From contig NZ_BMYK01000015.1 of the NCBI RefSeq assembly GCF_014652235.1, positions 1 through 64,000 of the forward strand: DNA of 64,000 nt, written 5' to 3'. Below are positions 46,966-56,343 of the stretch, piece by piece. Positions within the stretch are counted from its first letter, which is position 1. Every line of letters starts with the position of its first letter. The translations under genes were made by a program, and so were the position numbers. A model generated the notes under the pieces. That model was not told the origin of the DNA and searched no databases. It saw only the letters and a program-made list of their open reading frames with translations. The stretch is from Pseudorhodoferax aquiterrae (GTDB taxonomy: Bacteria; Pseudomonadota; Gammaproteobacteria; Burkholderiales; Burkholderiaceae_C).

Positions 46966-48188
46966 GGGCGGGAGTATCCCACCGTGAATCCGTCGAGCAG
47001 CTGGCGCGCGAGCGCGGCCTCGCCGCCAGCGGCCGGCGGCGGCTGTGCGGCGGACCAGTCCGGCGCCACGGCGTCGTCGCCCGCCCAGCGCTGGAACGCG
47101 CGCGGCCCGGCGCGGTGGCCCGCGTCGGGAAAGGGCGTGCCGTCCGCTTCACCGCGCGGCTCCTGCTGCAGCAGTTGCAGCGCATGCCGCACCTGCGCAG
47201 GCTGCCACATCGCCGGCCATGGCGCGGCGTCCGGACGCATCGCCACCGCCGCCGACAAATCGGGGGCCAGGGCGACCAGGCCGCGGTAGCGTGCCGGTGC
47301 CCGCTGCGGCAGATCCAGCGCCAGCAGGCCGCCTCTGCCCAGCAGCACCAGCACGATGTCGTGCAGATCGAGGGTCTGCACGAATTCCTCGAGCACCGCG
47401 CGGTGCCAGGCCGGACTGTGCGCGCTCTCCTTCTTGGGCTTGTCGCTCATGCCGAAGCCCGGCAGGTCGATGGCGACGACGCGGTGTCCGGCGTCGCGCC
47501 AGACCGGCAGCAGGGTACGGAAGTCGTGACTCCAGCCTTCGGCACCATGGACACAGAGCAGCGTCAAGGGCCGGCCAGAGCCCTGCCCTCGCTCGTCCAG
47601 GTAGTGCATCGACAAACCGGCCAGGCTCGGCAGGCTGCGGATGTACTGGCCATGCCATGGGTAGTCCGCCAGCCCCGCGAAGCGCCCGGCCGGCGTGCGC
47701 AGCGCGTCTTCGCGCAAGGGCACGCGTGCGTGGGCCTGCGCCTGGCGCTGCTGCTGAAAGAAGTCGCGCAACAGCGCTCCGCAGGCCTCCCCCAGGACGC
47801 CGCGGCGCACGCGCGTGTGGTGGTTCAGTGCGTTCTGGGCGAACAGATCGAGCACCGAACCGGCGGCGCCGGTCTTGGGATCGGCCGCGCCGTAGACCAC
47901 GCGCGACAGGCGCGCGTGCAGCATCGCGCCGCTGCACATGGCACAGGGCTCCAGCGTGACGAACAGTTCACAGTCCTCGAGCCGGTAGTTGCCCAGCGCG
48001 CGGGCAGCCGCCCGCAGGGCAACGACTTCCGCATGCGCCGTGGGATCGCACTGCCCGATCGGCGCGTTGGCCCCCGTCGCCACCACCTGCCGCTGGTGCA
48101 GCACGACCGCGCCGACCGGAACTTCGCCGCGCGCGGCCGCGCTGCGTGCCTGCGCGAGCGCGAGCGCCATGGCCTCCTCGTCCGTCAT
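46962..48188 (-). CDS. tadA: tRNA adenosine deaminase fused to alpha/beta hydrolase, 408 aa
   Basis: Residues 1-155 are TadA, which makes inosine at tRNA-Arg position 34: zinc and catalytic motif TAHAEVVALRAAARALG and TLEPCAMCSGAMLHARLSRVVYGA, then TGAAGSVLDLFAQNALNHHTRV. Residues about 195-405 are an alpha/beta hydrolase: LTLLCVHGAEGWSHDFR (oxyanion region), VVAIDLPGFGMSDKPKK, and VLLGRGGLLALDLPQ at the nucleophile elbow. The elbow reads G-R-G instead of G-x-S-x-G, so the hydrolase serine seems lost. Known fusion in Comamonadaceae; its purpose is unclear. Confidence 0.92.
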   Translation of the reverse strand: MTDEEAMALALAQARSAAARGEVPVGAVVLHQRQVVATGANAPIGQCDPTAHAEVVALRAAARALGNYRLEDCELFVTLEPCAMCSGAMLHARLSRVVYGAADPKTGAAGSVLDLFAQNALNHHTRVRRGVLGEACGALLRDFFQQQRQAQAHARVPLREDALRTPAGRFAGLADYPWHGQYIRSLPSLAGLSMHYLDERGQGSGRPLTLLCVHGAEGWSHDFRTLLPVWRDAGHRVVAIDLPGFGMSDKPKKESAHSPAWHRAVLEEFVQTLDLHDIVLVLLGRGGLLALDLPQRAPARYRGLVALAPDLSAAVAMRPDAAPWPAMWQPAQVRHALQLLQQEPRGEADGTPFPDAGHRAGPRAFQRWAGDDAVAPDWSAAQPPPAAGGEAALARQLLDGFTVGYSRP

Positions 48189-48264
48189 GGACGAAGGGTG
48201 GAACGGAAACGGGGGAAGAACTTGAACATCGACGGCATGGCGGATGTCCCAAGAAGACAATGGG

Positions 48265-48340
48265 TGGTAGGACGTACTGGGGTCGAACCAGTGACAAACG
48301 GATTAAAAGTCCGCTGCTCTACCAACTGAGCTAACGTCCC
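48265..48340 (-). tRNA. tRNA-Lys (UUU)
   Basis: A 76-nt cloverleaf with the CCA encoded. The acceptor stem GGGACGU pairs with ACGUCCU, the D arm holds AGCUCAGUUGGUAGAGC, the anticodon loop is CUUUUAA (anticodon UUU), and the T arm is CUGGUUCGACCCCAG. Confidence 0.97.
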
Positions 48341-48381
48341 ACTGCTGTCTGCAGCAAAGCCTACGATTATAGCCAGACGAA

Positions 48382-49167
48382 TCAGGCTTTTTGCACGCGC
48401 CGTGCAATTTGGTCGAGCACCCAGCCCGCGGCGCATTGGCCGAAGGTGGCCGTCACGCTGACGACGGACCCGTAGCCGTGGCAGTTCAGGCTGCCGTCCC
48501 CTGCGATCGCACAGGAGGGGTCGGGCGGCGCCACGGGCTCACGGCTGAACACGCAGGCCACGCCCATGCGCTTGCCGTCGCGCGGGGCTCGGTGGTGCTT
48601 GCGCAAGCGTTGGCGAACCTGGGCCAGCAGCGGATCGTGCGTGACCGCGGCCAGATCCTCGATCTGCACGGCATGCGCCAGGCGCTTGCCGCCGGCCGCG
48701 CCCACGCCGATGAACAGCCGGCGCTGCGCGGCCGCACTGCGGGACCAGGCCGCCATGGCCGTCTTCGCGGCCACCTGGTCGCAGGCGTCGATCACGGCGT
48801 CGGCATCGGCCGGCAGCAAGGCGGGCCAGTTCTCGGGCGTCACGAAGTCGTCGACAGCATCCACGCGGCAGCCCGGATGGATCTGTGCGATGCGCTCGCG
48901 CATGGCCAGCACCTTGGCCTGGCCCACGGTGCTGTCCAACGCGTGGATCTGGCGGTTGATGTTCGACTCGGCGACATGGTCCATGTCGACCAGCGTCAAC
49001 TGCGCCACGCCACTGCGCGCCAGTGCCTCCGCAGCCCACGAGCCGACGCCACCGATGCCCACCACGACGGCGTGCGCGCGGCGGATCGCGCCGGCCCCGG
49101 CCACGCCGTAGAGCCGCTCCAGGCCGCCGAAGCGCCGCGCCAGATCGGGTTCGTCCAGCGCCGTCAT
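48382..49167 (-). CDS. tcdA: tRNA threonylcarbamoyladenosine dehydratase
   Basis: An E1-like ThiF-family enzyme that cyclises t6A37 to ct6A in tRNAs. ATP site GIGGVGSWAAEALARSG, then LTLVDMDHVAESNINRQIHAL, IDACDQVAAKTAM, and VACVFSREPVAPP with the C-terminal GSVVSVTATFGQCAAGWVLDQI. About 261 residues. It lies beside tRNA-Lys, whose position 37 carries t6A. The start at 49167 overlaps the transporter stop. Confidence 0.93.
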   Translation of the reverse strand: MTALDEPDLARRFGGLERLYGVAGAGAIRRAHAVVVGIGGVGSWAAEALARSGVAQLTLVDMDHVAESNINRQIHALDSTVGQAKVLAMRERIAQIHPGCRVDAVDDFVTPENWPALLPADADAVIDACDQVAAKTAMAAWSRSAAAQRRLFIGVGAAGGKRLAHAVQIEDLAAVTHDPLLAQVRQRLRKHHRAPRDGKRMGVACVFSREPVAPPDPSCAIAGDGSLNCHGYGSVVSVTATFGQCAAGWVLDQIARRVQKA

Positions 49168-50279
49168 GGCAGGCGCTCCAGGCGCCAGCGCTGGTAGCGC
49201 AGCGCGAGAACCGCGCCGGCCAGGATGGCCGCGACGGCCACCAAGCTGGTCAGGCTCAGCGTGGACAGGCCCGACAGCCCCTGGCCGACGGTGCAGCCCA
49301 TGGCCGTGATGCCGCCCACGCCCATCAGCACGGCACCGATCAAGTGGTTGGCCAGGTCTTCGGTGTCGCCAAAGCCTTCCCAGCGGAAGCTGCGCGAGAT
49401 GAGCGCCATGGCCCAGGAGCCAGCGACCACGCCGGCGACCGACACGATGCCCAGCGTCAAGACCCTGCTGCGGTCGCTGAAGAAGAGCAGCCAGTCCAGC
49501 GTATGCGCCAGGGGGGCGACGAAGCTCAGCGCCTCGATGCGGCCCGAGTTGGTCGCGAGGTAGGCTTCTTCCAGCGTCTCGGGATGTTCGGGTACATGCC
49601 CGAGATGGCCGCTGACCCACCACATGGCCACCAGCACCGCCCCGACGCCGAGTCCGGCCAGCAGGTTGTCGGCGCGCAGGAAGCCCTTGCCGACCAAGGC
49701 CCAGAACACAAGTGCCCCCCCGACGAGCAGACCCAGGGCCAGGCTGGCGACGGGCAGGCTCCAGCCCGTGGCCGGCGCCACCAGCTGCGGCAACGCGGCC
49801 TGGGTGGCCAGTTGCCAGGCCATCTGATCGACCGAGCCCGCACGCAGCACGGCAGTGACACCGCGCAATGTCGCGAACCCAGCAACGGCCATCACCACGA
49901 ACACGACCACGGCCTTGAGGCTGCCGCCGCCGATGCGCACCAGCGTCTTGCTGCCGCATCCCGATGCCAGCACCATGCCGAAACCGAACATGCCGCCGCC
50001 TGCGAGTGCCGAGAGCCACAGCCAGCGGTGCGATGCGTACAGCGTCCTGGACGGATCGACCTGCCCGAAGAACACCAGCGCGCCGAAGCCGATCGTGGCC
50101 ACGCCAGCCGCCAGGGCCCATTGGCGCATGCGCGTCCAGTCGCCCATGTGCACCGCATCGCTGACGGCGCCCATGGTGCAGAAATGCGTGCGCTGTGCAA
50201 TGGCGCCGAAGACCACGGACAGCGCGAGCGCTGCCCATAGCACCTGGTGCGTCAGCAGCGAAATGTCGGGGGACTGCAT
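49164..50279 (-). CDS. YeeE/YedE (TsuA-like) sulfur transporter, 371 aa
   Basis: About nine to ten membrane helices. Conserved cysteines FCTMGAVSDAVHMGDW, LASGCGSKTLVRIGGGSLK and AMGCTVGQGLSGLSTLS are the thiosulfate-handling cysteines of the YeeE/TsuA family. Full length. It overlaps tcdA by four bases, so the two are coexpressed, perhaps linking sulfur uptake with tRNA modification. Confidence 0.9.
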   Translation of the reverse strand: MQSPDISLLTHQVLWAALALSVVFGAIAQRTHFCTMGAVSDAVHMGDWTRMRQWALAAGVATIGFGALVFFGQVDPSRTLYASHRWLWLSALAGGGMFGFGMVLASGCGSKTLVRIGGGSLKAVVVFVVMAVAGFATLRGVTAVLRAGSVDQMAWQLATQAALPQLVAPATGWSLPVASLALGLLVGGALVFWALVGKGFLRADNLLAGLGVGAVLVAMWWVSGHLGHVPEHPETLEEAYLATNSGRIEALSFVAPLAHTLDWLLFFSDRSRVLTLGIVSVAGVVAGSWAMALISRSFRWEGFGDTEDLANHLIGAVLMGVGGITAMGCTVGQGLSGLSTLSLTSLVAVAAILAGAVLALRYQRWRLERLP

Positions 50280-50306
50280 CGGCGCAATTCTAGGAAGACC
50301 CCGACC

Positions 50307-51278
50307 TCACCGGGCGGCGCGCCGCTCCAGCGGTGCGACCCGCCGGACCCAAGTATGGATCTCGTGCGGCGCCAGCAGGGCCGGATCGACGGGTCGGAAC
50401 GGCCGGCGCATGAAGGCGCCGATCTCTGCAGCGTCGACACGCGTGATGACCAGCACCCGGTCGGGGTCGAAGTAGGCGTCCTCGCGCGCAGAGAGGCGGT
50501 TGGTGACGATCTTCTTCTGCAGGAACAGCGCCTCCATGCTGCGCAGCGTGGGGCCGGATTGGTGCTCTTGCACGATCTCCACCAGGCAATCGGCGTGCTG
50601 GCTCTCGAGCAGGTTGCGCGCATACGGGATCCAGCCCGCCTGCAGATGCGCCTGCAACGCTGGCGCGTAGTCCTTGCCCTTGTCGGCGACGACATGGAAC
50701 TGTGCGGACATCCCCAGTTGCCCGATGGCCGCCTTGAGCTCCAGCAGCAGACCGAGGCGCCCCTTGTCCACGCCGGAGAAATAGAACGCATGCCGCTTGC
50801 CAGCGTCCGCCAAGGCGGGCACATGCCGGTAGGGTTGGGGCGTGAAATGCAATCCGTAGGCCGCGGCATCCTCCTGGTCGAAGGTGTGGATGGCGTCGAC
50901 GATCTGCTGCAGCTTGTGAAGCTGCCGCCGGCTATGGGCCAGGTCGCCCCTGATCCTGGCGACCGGATTCCAGAGAAAGACGTGGCGCGTCTGCGCCCGG
51001 ATGTACTTCGCCACGCTGGCGATGTTGTTGAGGTTCTCCATCGCGAAGAAGAGCACCACATCCGTGGGCGCGATCTTGCGCAGCCGCGTCCGCGTCCCCG
51101 CATCCGGGTACAGCCCGAGCCGGGTGCCAGGGAACCTGGATTCGACGCCCCGGCCGACCCGCCCGGTCCAGCTGTCCGGCATTTCCCGGTAGGGAATCAG
51201 GCGGGTGTCTTGATCGCTGAAGCCTTCGAACACGAAGGCAGCCAACTCGGAACTCGCGTTGTAGATGACGTGGCGCAT
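50307..51278 (-). CDS. Uncharacterised glycan-type protein, 323 aa
   Basis: The chain MRHVIYNASSELAAFVFEGFSDQDTRLIPYREMP... has alternating beta/alpha pattern. LFFAMENLNNIASVAKYIR, HVFLWNPVARIRGD, FYFSGVDKGRLGLLLELK, then the C-terminal GPTLRSMEALFLQKKIVTNRLSAREDAYF. The late E-x-L-F-x-x-K-K-I-x-T-N block is like the donor domain of LPS or capsule glycosyltransferases. Function only inferred. It lies between the Tol-Pal block and the transporter. Confidence 0.65.
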   Translation of the reverse strand: MRHVIYNASSELAAFVFEGFSDQDTRLIPYREMPDSWTGRVGRGVESRFPGTRLGLYPDAGTRTRLRKIAPTDVVLFFAMENLNNIASVAKYIRAQTRHVFLWNPVARIRGDLAHSRRQLHKLQQIVDAIHTFDQEDAAAYGLHFTPQPYRHVPALADAGKRHAFYFSGVDKGRLGLLLELKAAIGQLGMSAQFHVVADKGKDYAPALQAHLQAGWIPYARNLLESQHADCLVEIVQEHQSGPTLRSMEALFLQKKIVTNRLSAREDAYFDPDRVLVITRVDAAEIGAFMRRPFRPVDPALLAPHEIHTWVRRVAPLERRAAR

Positions 51279-51361
51279 GAAGCAGGGCGCGCGGCGCCGA
51301 GGTGGGCATCCACCGCCGCCTGCTCCTTCGTGCGCACGGCGTGCAGGCAGGGTGGCGGCGC

Positions 51362-52159
51362 TCAGCGCATCTTGGCCAGACGGTCCTTGGCGGCGGCGGC
51401 GGCTTCGGACTGCGGGTAGACCTTGATCAGGTCTTCCAGCGTCTTGCGCGCGCCGCGCACTTCCTTGAGCTCCAGCTGGCAGTTGGCGATCGACAGCGCA
51501 GCTTCGGGCGCGCGCGGATGGTTGGCGTCCACCGTCAGCATGTTCTTGAAATTGCCGACGGCGGCCTGGTACTCGCGCGTGGCGTACTGCGCGTTGCCCA
51601 GCCAGAAGAGGGCCAGCGCGCGGTAACCGCTCTGCGGGTAGCGCTTCATGAACTCGGTGAAGGCGTTGCCGGCGGCCGCGAAATCGCCCTTGCGGAACAC
51701 GGCCAGCGCCGCATCGTAGTCGCGCGTTTCGGCCGGGTCGGCCAGGAACTCGCGGCCGTCCACCGTCACCTTGGCCGGCTCGAATTTGCGCAGCCGCTCG
51801 TCCACGCCCTGGGCAATGTCCTTCTGGCGGCGCTGCATCTCGGCGACATCGCGGGCCAGCTGCTCCTCTTGGCCGCGCGACTTGGCCAGGTCGGCGCGCA
51901 GGGCGTCGATCTGGGTCTGCAGGTCCAGCAGGCTGCGGCGCATCTGGGTGTTCTCGTCGTTCACCCGGCGCAGTTCTTCCGCGGAATTCTGCTGCGCGGC
52001 CTGCAACGCATCGTGGCGCTGGCGCAGCTCCAGGATCGCGCGCCGCGCCTCGTCGTCGCCGAACAGCGCGTGCGCCGGCATGCTGGCCAGCAACGCCATG
52101 CCCAGGCACGCCGCAGCGGCCGCGCGCGCGCCCGCGCGCATCACTGCAGTGGTGCGCAT
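51362..52159 (-). CDS. cpoB: Cell division coordinator CpoB (YbgF)
   Basis: Signal peptide (MRAGARAAAAACLGMALLASMPAHA), coiled-coil trimerisation region (residues about 40-115: AILELRQRHDALQAAQQNSAEELRRVNDENTQM), then a TPR domain (YDAALAVFRKGDFAAAGNAFTEFMKRYPQSGYRALALFWLGNAQYATREY ... APEAALSIANCQLEL). Periplasmic; links outer membrane constriction by Tol-Pal with murein synthesis. It follows pal by five bases in the usual order. Confidence 0.94.
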   Translation of the reverse strand: MRTTAVMRAGARAAAAACLGMALLASMPAHALFGDDEARRAILELRQRHDALQAAQQNSAEELRRVNDENTQMRRSLLDLQTQIDALRADLAKSRGQEEQLARDVAEMQRRQKDIAQGVDERLRKFEPAKVTVDGREFLADPAETRDYDAALAVFRKGDFAAAGNAFTEFMKRYPQSGYRALALFWLGNAQYATREYQAAVGNFKNMLTVDANHPRAPEAALSIANCQLELKEVRGARKTLEDLIKVYPQSEAAAAAKDRLAKMR

Positions 52160-52164
52160 GCGCT

Positions 52165-52701
52165 TCAACGGTAGGTGATTTCGGCGCGGCGGTTCTTGGC
52201 GTAGGCCGCCTCGTCGGAGCCCTGCACGGCCGGCTTTTCCTTGCCGAAGCTCACGGCTTCGACCTGGTTGTCGGCCACGCCCAGCAGCACCAGCGAACGG
52301 CGCACGGCCTCGGCACGCTTCTGGCCCAGGGCCAGGTTGTATTCGCGGCCGCCACGCTCGTCGGTGTGGCCTTCGACCACGCTCTTGCGGTTGCGGTCGG
52401 CGCGCAGGAAGCGCGCGTTGTTCTCGATCGTGGTCTGCTCGGTGGCTTCGATGCTGTAGCTGTCGTAGCCGAAGTAGACGGTGCGGGCACCGGCCGGGCC
52501 GGCGGCCAGGTCGTTGGACTTGCTCAGGTCCACGGGTGCCACGCTGCTCTGGCCCACGTTGCCGGCGCCAGCGCCTTGCGAGCCGATGGTCGAGGCCGAG
52601 GTGCCGGCCTTGTCCTGCACCGGCACGTCGTCCAGCTTCACGGGCGAACTGCAACCCACCAGAGCGGCGGCGACGATCGCGGTCAATACGAACTGCTTCA
52701 T
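52165..52701 (-). CDS. pal: Peptidoglycan-associated lipoprotein Pal
   Basis: Lipoprotein signal with lipobox ALVGC (Cys17), a linker, and an OmpA-like domain: TVYFGYDSYSIEATEQTTIENNARFL, VVEGHTDERGGREYNLALGQKRAEAVRRSL with the murein-binding Asp and Arg, and NRRAEITYR at the end. Outer membrane anchored partner of TolB. Normal length, 178 aa. Confidence 0.96.
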   Translation of the reverse strand: MKQFVLTAIVAAALVGCSSPVKLDDVPVQDKAGTSASTIGSQGAGAGNVGQSSVAPVDLSKSNDLAAGPAGARTVYFGYDSYSIEATEQTTIENNARFLRADRNRKSVVEGHTDERGGREYNLALGQKRAEAVRRSLVLLGVADNQVEAVSFGKEKPAVQGSDEAAYAKNRRAEITYR

Positions 52702-52736
52702 TTACACACTCCCCTTTTTGACAAAAAAACCGATGC

Positions 52737-54023
52737 TCAAGCCTTCAGGAACGGGCCCCAGTCGGGCTCGCGGATGTCGCCCGCCTGGCCGGCCAGGCGG
52801 GCCTTGATCTTGCCGTCCAGCGTGGTCGTCATGAGCGCCTCGCGGCCGTTCTGCACCGTGGCATAGACCAGGAGCTTGCTGTTGGGCGCGAAGCTCGGGC
52901 GCTCGTCGGCCGTGGTGTCGGTGATGCCGGCCACGGTGGAGCTCGCCAGTTCCATGACCTGCAGGCGGAACGCGCCGCCGATGCGCGACACGTAGGCCAG
53001 CCAGCGCCCATCCGGGCTCAGCGCCGGCGAGATGTTGTAGCTGCCGCTGAAGGTCACGCGCTCGGCCGCGCCGCCGGACGAGGGCATGCGGTAGATCTGC
53101 GGCGCGCCGCCGCGGTCGCTCACGAAATACAGGCTCTTGCCGTCAGGCGAGAAGGCGGGCTCGGTGTCGATGCTGTTGGACTGGGTCAGCCGGCGCGGCT
53201 CGCCGCCGTTGCTGTCGATGGCGTAGAGCTGCGAGCCGCCATCGCGCGTGAGCGTGACGGCCAGCGTGCGGCCGTCCGGCGACCAGGCCGGCGCGCTGTT
53301 GGAGCCGCGGAAGTTGGCCACCAGCCGGCGCCGGCCGCTGGCCACGTCGTGCACGTAGACCACCGGCTTGCGCGACTCGAAGGACACGTAGGCCAGTTGC
53401 TGGCCGGTCGGCGACCAGGCCGGCGAGATGATGGATTCGGGGCTGGCCAGCGCGGTCTGGCTGTTCTCGCCATCGGCATCGGCCACCCACAGCGTGTAGC
53501 GCTGGCCGGCGCGCGTCACGTAGGCGATGCGCGTGGAGAACACGCCGCGTTCGCCGGTCAGCTTCTCGTAGACATAGTCGGCAATGCGGTGGGCCGACAG
53601 GCGCAGGTCGGCCTGCACCACGCTGTAGCTCTGACCGCCCAGGTCCTGGCCACGCACCACGTCCCACAGACGGAAGCGCACGTCGAAGCGGCCATCGGCC
53701 AGACGCGTCACGCTGCCGGTCAAGAGCGAGTCTGCGGCGCGCTGGCGCCACAGCGACATGTCGGGCCGGGAGGCTTCGTCGAGTGCGGCACCCGAGACAT
53801 CGACCCCGCGGAACTGGCCGCTGCGTTCCAGGTCGGCCTGCACGATGGCGGCGATCTTCTGCGGCGACTGATCGTCGCCCCGGAAGGTGGCGACAGCGAT
53901 CGGCAGCTGGGTCAGGCCCACGCCCGTCACTTCGACGCGGAACTGCGCCCAGGCGGGCAAGGCGCCGGCCAGCGCCAGGCCTGCGACACATTGCCGGCGG
54001 CGGGAGGAAAACTCAAATGGCAT
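52737..54023 (-). CDS. tolB: Tol-Pal system protein TolB
   Basis: A periplasmic protein of 428 residues. Signal peptide (SSRRRQCVAGLALAGALPAWA), N-terminal domain (FRVEVTGVGLTQLPIAVATFRG ... IVQADLERSGQFRGVD), then a six-bladed propeller with repeated SPAWSPTGQQLAYVSF, SAPAWSPDGRTLAVTLTRDG, TEPAFSPDGKSLYFVSDRGG and ISPALSPDGRWLAYVSR. It starts the tolB-pal-cpoB operon. tolQRA would lie upstream in many relatives but are not here: a lipid export gene set follows in the other direction. Confidence 0.95.
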   Translation of the reverse strand: MPFEFSSRRRQCVAGLALAGALPAWAQFRVEVTGVGLTQLPIAVATFRGDDQSPQKIAAIVQADLERSGQFRGVDVSGAALDEASRPDMSLWRQRAADSLLTGSVTRLADGRFDVRFRLWDVVRGQDLGGQSYSVVQADLRLSAHRIADYVYEKLTGERGVFSTRIAYVTRAGQRYTLWVADADGENSQTALASPESIISPAWSPTGQQLAYVSFESRKPVVYVHDVASGRRRLVANFRGSNSAPAWSPDGRTLAVTLTRDGGSQLYAIDSNGGEPRRLTQSNSIDTEPAFSPDGKSLYFVSDRGGAPQIYRMPSSGGAAERVTFSGSYNISPALSPDGRWLAYVSRIGGAFRLQVMELASSTVAGITDTTADERPSFAPNSKLLVYATVQNGREALMTTTLDGKIKARLAGQAGDIREPDWGPFLKA

Positions 54024-54325
54024 GGAAGAAATGTAATGAACGCGAGCCACTCGGGTCAGATCAGCCCCAGGAAGTTCCCGCTCAAGGTTTCAAAATGTTG
54101 GTCACGCGGCCACCGACCATCCTCGGTTCCGCGGCGCCGGCCCGCGATAGGACAGAAGCGCAATCCCGCGCCCGACATGGCTGGCAGACGCGCACGCCGC
54201 GCCCGAGAACATCCACCCGCCGACGGCCGCAGGCACAGGGATGTGAGGTGACTTGGCACGGGAGGCTGCTGTGGGGGGGGGACGGTGGCGGGTGCGCCAC
54301 AGCCCGCGAGGATAGCAGAGTCCCA
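54024..54325. other. Intergenic region between tolB and the msbA operon
   Basis: 302 bp with no credible gene. It contains a run of nine G at 54274-54282. It presumably carries the promoters of two divergent operons; I see no clear -35/-10. Confidence 0.4.
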
Positions 54326-54598
54326 ATGGCCGACTCGGCACCGTGTGGCACCGATAATGCCGCGCCTGCGCTCCTGCGCATGGAACTGTATTTTCTCTAC
54401 CGCGACCTGTGCCTGGGCGAGCGGCCTGCCGTGCGTGCAGGCGTCTCGGCCATGTCCGCCCTGCTGATCTCCTGCATGTTCAACTCCATCCTGTTCGACG
54501 CGGCCATCGGCGACTTCTTCTGCGTCACCATCGGCCTGTTGATGGCCCTGAACTTGCGCACGGCCGACTGGTCGGCGCCGCAGGGCCGAGCCGCATGA
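54326..54598 (+). pseudogene. O-antigen ligase-like C-terminal fragment, 90 aa
   Basis: LLRMELYFLYRDLCLGERPAVRAGVSAMSALLISCMFNSILFDAAIGDFFCVTIGLLMAL reads like the last two helices of an O-antigen ligase/polymerase, including the FNS-x-LFD motif. The rest of such a protein is absent upstream, so this is a remnant kept because its end overlaps the msbA start (ATGA) and may serve translation coupling. It is also possible that it is a small real membrane protein. Confidence 0.5.
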
Positions 54599-56343
54599 CC
54601 GAGCCGACCGCCGCGCCCAAGGCCTCCATCGGCCAGCGCCTGCGCCGGGTCTGGCCCTACTTCCGGTCGGCCCGTGCGGGCTGGGTGCTGCTGGTGCTGG
54701 CCACGGCCGTGGTCGCGGCGACGGAGCCCATGATCCCGGCCCTGCTGAAACCGCTGCTGGACCGCGGCTTCCAGCGCGACGGCCTGCCCCTGTGGGCGAT
54801 CCCGGTGGCACTGCTGGGCCTGTTCGGCCTGCGCGGGCTGGCGGCGTTCACGGCCAACTACGCACTCGGGCGCATCGCCAACCAGGGCCTGCTGCAGCTG
54901 CGGCGTGAACTGTTCGCCAAGATCCTGTCCGGCGACCTGCGGCTGTTCCGCAGCCAGTCGGCCAGCTCGCTGGCCAACACGGTGGTCTACGAGGTGCAGA
55001 CCGGCTCGCAGGTGCTGGTCGGCGCCATCATGGCGTTCTCGCGCGACAGCCTCACGCTGCTGGCGCTGGTGGGCTACCTGCTCTACCTGAACTGGAAGCT
55101 GACCCTGATCGTGGCGCTGCTGATTCCCGCGGTCGCATGGGTCATGGGTGTGCTGTCGCGCCGCTTGTACAAGCTCACACGGGCCAGCCAGAGCTCCACC
55201 GACGCGCTGGCCTACGTGGTCGAGGAGAACGTGCTGGCCCACCGCGACGTGCGGCTGCAAGCCGCGCAGGCCTTGCAGCAGCAGCGTTTCAACGAACTCA
55301 GCGAGCGGCTGCGCCAGCTGTCGATGAAATCCATCGTGGCCTCCTCCACCATGTCGCCGCTGACCCAGATGCTGGTGGCCGTGGCCATGTCGGCCGTGAT
55401 CGCCATCGCGCTCGTGCAAAGCGCCGATGGCGGCACCTCGGTCGGCAGCTTCGTCGCCTTCATCACCGCGATGCTGCTGCTGGTGTCGCCGATCAAGCAC
55501 TTGTCGGAAGTGGCCAATCCGATCACGCGCGGCCTGGCCGCCATCGAACGCGCGCTGGAGCTCATGCAGCAGACCGAGGACGAGCGCGGCGGCAGCTTCA
55601 GCCTGCCGCGCGCACGCGGGGACATCGTGCTGCAGGGCGTGACCGTGCAGTTCGACGGCACCGCCCAACCAGCCCTCGATGCGCTGGACCTGCGCGTTGC
55701 CGCGGGCGAGACCGTGGCGCTCGTCGGTGCCTCCGGTGCCGGCAAGACCACGCTGGTGAACCTGCTGCCGCGCTTCCTCGAGCCCACCGCGGGCCGCGTG
55801 GCGCTGGACGGCCATGCCGTGCAGGACTGGGACCTCGCGGCACTGCGGCGCCAGTTCGCCGTGGTCAGCCAGCATGTCGTCATGCTCAACGACAGCGTGG
55901 CCGCCAACGTGGCGCTGGGCCAGCCGCTGGACCGTGCGCGGCTGGCGCGCTGCCTGGCCGACGCCAACCTGGACAAGCTGGTCGCCGAACTGCCGCAGGG
56001 CATGGACACGCCGGTCGGCCACAACGCGGCCCAGCTCTCCGGCGGCCAGCGCCAGCGCCTGGCGATCGCCCGAGCGCTCTACAAGGATGCGCCCGTGCTG
56101 ATCCTGGACGAGGCCACCTCGGCCCTGGACACCGAGTCGGAGCGTGCCGTGCAGGCCGCGCTGCAGCGGCTGATGCAGGGCCGCACCACGCTGGTCATCG
56201 CCCACCGGCTGTCGACCGTGCAGCACGCCGACCGCATCGTCGTCATGGAAGCCGGCCGCATCGTCGAAATGGGCTCCCACACCGAACTGCTGGCCCGCGA
56301 CGGCGCCTACGCCCGCCTGTACGGCCTGGGCCTGCCGGAGTGA
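54595..56343 (+). CDS. msbA: Lipid A export ABC transporter MsbA
   Basis: A 582-residue half-transporter that flips lipid A-core across the inner membrane. Six-helix domain (WVLLVLATAVVAATEPMIPALLKPLLDRGFQ, LGRIANQGLLQLRRELFAKIL, TLIVALLIPAVAWVMGVLSRRL) and ATPase with GASGAGKTT, VVSQHVVMLNDSVAANV, QLSGGQRQRLAIARALYKDAPVLILDEATSALD and VIAHRLSTV. LFRSQSASSLANTVVYEVQTGSQVL is typical of MsbA. Operon with an MFS gene and a family 2 glycosyltransferase of LPS core type. Confidence 0.94.
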   Translation: MTEPTAAPKASIGQRLRRVWPYFRSARAGWVLLVLATAVVAATEPMIPALLKPLLDRGFQRDGLPLWAIPVALLGLFGLRGLAAFTANYALGRIANQGLLQLRRELFAKILSGDLRLFRSQSASSLANTVVYEVQTGSQVLVGAIMAFSRDSLTLLALVGYLLYLNWKLTLIVALLIPAVAWVMGVLSRRLYKLTRASQSSTDALAYVVEENVLAHRDVRLQAAQALQQQRFNELSERLRQLSMKSIVASSTMSPLTQMLVAVAMSAVIAIALVQSADGGTSVGSFVAFITAMLLLVSPIKHLSEVANPITRGLAAIERALELMQQTEDERGGSFSLPRARGDIVLQGVTVQFDGTAQPALDALDLRVAAGETVALVGASGAGKTTLVNLLPRFLEPTAGRVALDGHAVQDWDLAALRRQFAVVSQHVVMLNDSVAANVALGQPLDRARLARCLADANLDKLVAELPQGMDTPVGHNAAQLSGGQRQRLAIARALYKDAPVLILDEATSALDTESERAVQAALQRLMQGRTTLVIAHRLSTVQHADRIVVMEAGRIVEMGSHTELLARDGAYARLYGLGLPE

